From: Flavihumibacter profundi
Lineage (GTDB): Bacteria; Bacteroidota; Bacteroidia; Chitinophagales; Chitinophagaceae
Reading direction: 5' to 3'
DNA: 64,000 bases
Assembly (NCBI RefSeq): GCF_020076305.1
Contig: NZ_JAIQXE010000002.1
Span: 496,001-560,000 of the forward strand
Below the pieces are notes generated by a model. The model made no database searches. It was given only the letters and a program-made list of their open reading frames with translations, and had not been told where the DNA came from. Positions 63,121-64,000 of the stretch are shown here, piece after piece. A program made the position numbers and the translations under genes. Numbering within the stretch: the stretch's first letter is position 1; every line of letters begins with the position of its first letter.

Positions 63121-64000
63121 ATGAGAGTGGCGATTTATAGCCGGGTAATAGATCAGAGTGATCACACAGAAATTCAGGAATTGTTCAATGAACTGGAAGC
63201 GCAGCATATAGAGCCTGTAATATACCAGCCATTTTTTGAGCAAATCATCCATACTGTAAAATTCAGGGAACTTAATATAAATACCTTCACCGGCTCGAAT
63301 GACCTGGATGAATCTATTGAGTTTATTATCAGCCTTGGGGGTGATGGAACGCTACTGGACACTGTTACCCTGGTAAGGAACAAAATGATTCCGATACTTG
63401 GAATAAATTTCGGCAGGCTGGGCTTCCTTGCCAGCATTGGTAAAAAAGAGCTGAAGATAGCAGTGTCTTCAATGGTGAACCGAAGTTTTGTATTGGATAA
63501 ACGGTCATTGATTCATCTTGATGCCGACCGGTTATTATTTGGTGAAACACCTTATGCACTAAATGAATTTGCTATCCACAAAACGGATATTTCCCCAATG
63601 ATTAAGATCCATACTTACCTTAACGGGGAGTTTTTGAATACTTATTGGGCAGACGGATTAATTGTAAGTACACCTACGGGTTCAACCGGTTATTCACTCA
63701 GTTGCGGGGGGCCAATAGTTTTTCCGGAATCTGGCAGTTTTGTGATTACCCCGGTGGCACCCCATAACTTAAACGTCCGCCCGATTATTGTTCCCGATGA
63801 CAATATCATCTCATTTGAAGTTGAGGGCCGTTCGGACAATTTTATTTGCGCCCTGGACAGCAGGCGGGAAATAGTTTCCAGGAATATTCAGTTAGCAGTA
63901 AAAAGAGAAAAATTTGATGTTAATATCGTACGCCTGAATGAAAACAATTTCCTGGCCACCTTGCGTAATAAATTGTCCTGGGGCCTGGATACCCGCAATT
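63121..64000 (+). CDS. nadK: NAD kinase, cut by the window end
   Basis: The first 293 codons of NAD kinase, which makes NADP from NAD. The hallmark GGDGTLLD lies in IISLGGDGTLLDTVTLVRNK, the second motif in ALNEFAIHK, and the third in DGLIVSTPTGSTGYSLS; LGINFGRLGFLASI is also present. The frame (MRVAIYSRVIDQSDHTEIQE) starts with ATG at 63121 and is open to the edge, about complete in length. In many Bacteroidota the following genes are uppS and bamA. Confidence 0.95.
   Translation, partial: MRVAIYSRVIDQSDHTEIQELFNELEAQHIEPVIYQPFFEQIIHTVKFRELNINTFTGSNDLDESIEFIISLGGDGTLLDTVTLVRNKMIPILGINFGRLGFLASIGKKELKIAVSSMVNRSFVLDKRSLIHLDADRLLFGETPYALNEFAIHKTDISPMIKIHTYLNGEFLNTYWADGLIVSTPTGSTGYSLSCGGPIVFPESGSFVITPVAPHNLNVRPIIVPDDNIISFEVEGRSDNFICALDSRREIVSRNIQLAVKREKFDVNIVRLNENNFLATLRNKLSWGLDTRN

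Overview
The window looks like a chromosomal segment of a Bacteroidota bacterium, most probably Chitinophagaceae or a close relative. This is inferred from sequence features only. They are a type IX secretion C-terminal sorting domain (gene 46029-48305, minus), a GldC homologue, DUF4290 and DUF4834 family proteins, two adjacent YceI proteins, a MurA with Asp at the usual catalytic Cys, the RpoN box, and -7 boxes of the Bacteroidota type TAnnTTTG instead of Shine-Dalgarno-led starts. I saw no rRNA, tRNA, transposase, prophage or CRISPR array. The window cuts one gene at each end.

Layout. 1-6026: a plus-strand run of a cut gene, DoxX, a GH43 enzyme with F5/8C and FN3 modules, an SGNH esterase, a GH3 beta-glucosidase and a DUF1080 protein. 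It looks like a plant- or hemicellulose-sugar operon without a SusC/SusD pair. 6076-13349: a HAD phosphatase, DUF4834, the rimP-nusA-infB operon and a SurA-like chaperone. 13448-18368: a very large multi-PAS histidine kinase overlapping its NarL-type response regulator. 18384-24765: SMUG2-like DNA glycosylase, MATE pump, AI-2E transporter, L,D-transpeptidase-like protein, a PAP2-like membrane protein and rpoN. 24844-30873: accessory genes (small secreted protein, GHL10 hydrolase, MarR regulator, radical SAM/SPASM enzyme, GH25 lysozyme, large helical protein). 30874-31404 is a gene-poor stretch rich in repeats and hairpins. 31405-38776: secreted triple-rhodanese protein, TspO-like protein, a beta-hydroxyacid dehydrogenase relative, then a redox and small-molecule stress group (SnoaL-like lipoprotein, two YceI proteins, FMN reductase, OsmC fused to a 4Fe-4S domain). 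38930-45964: UvrD/PcrA helicase, an NTF2-like protein followed by a secreted protein with a clan-CD-protease-like His/Cys pair, an ArsC/Spx protein, another NTF2-like protein, and an ECF sigma factor overlapping a membrane protein. 46029-49792: a T9SS esterase and a GH18 chitinase transcribed divergently across an AT-rich region with a 19-bp perfect inverted repeat. 49844-64000: mostly housekeeping (OmpA-family lipoprotein, PlsC, META protein, recA, CNNM/HlyC-type protein, gmk, murA, DUF4290, glycosyltransferase, gldC, yqeY, cvpA, alpha/beta hydrolase, CBS protein, Omp85-like outer-membrane protein, nadK).

The strongest leads for something undescribed are the secreted His/Cys-dyad protein at 41815-43968 with a perfect 16-bp palindrome in front of its operon; the tandem repeat-plus-hairpin units at 31021-31158, which look like two small RNAs or the scar of a small mobile element; the divergent esterase/chitinase control region; and a heptanucleotide repeat family (GGTGAAT/ATTCACC) that supplies the stop codon of two convergent genes.
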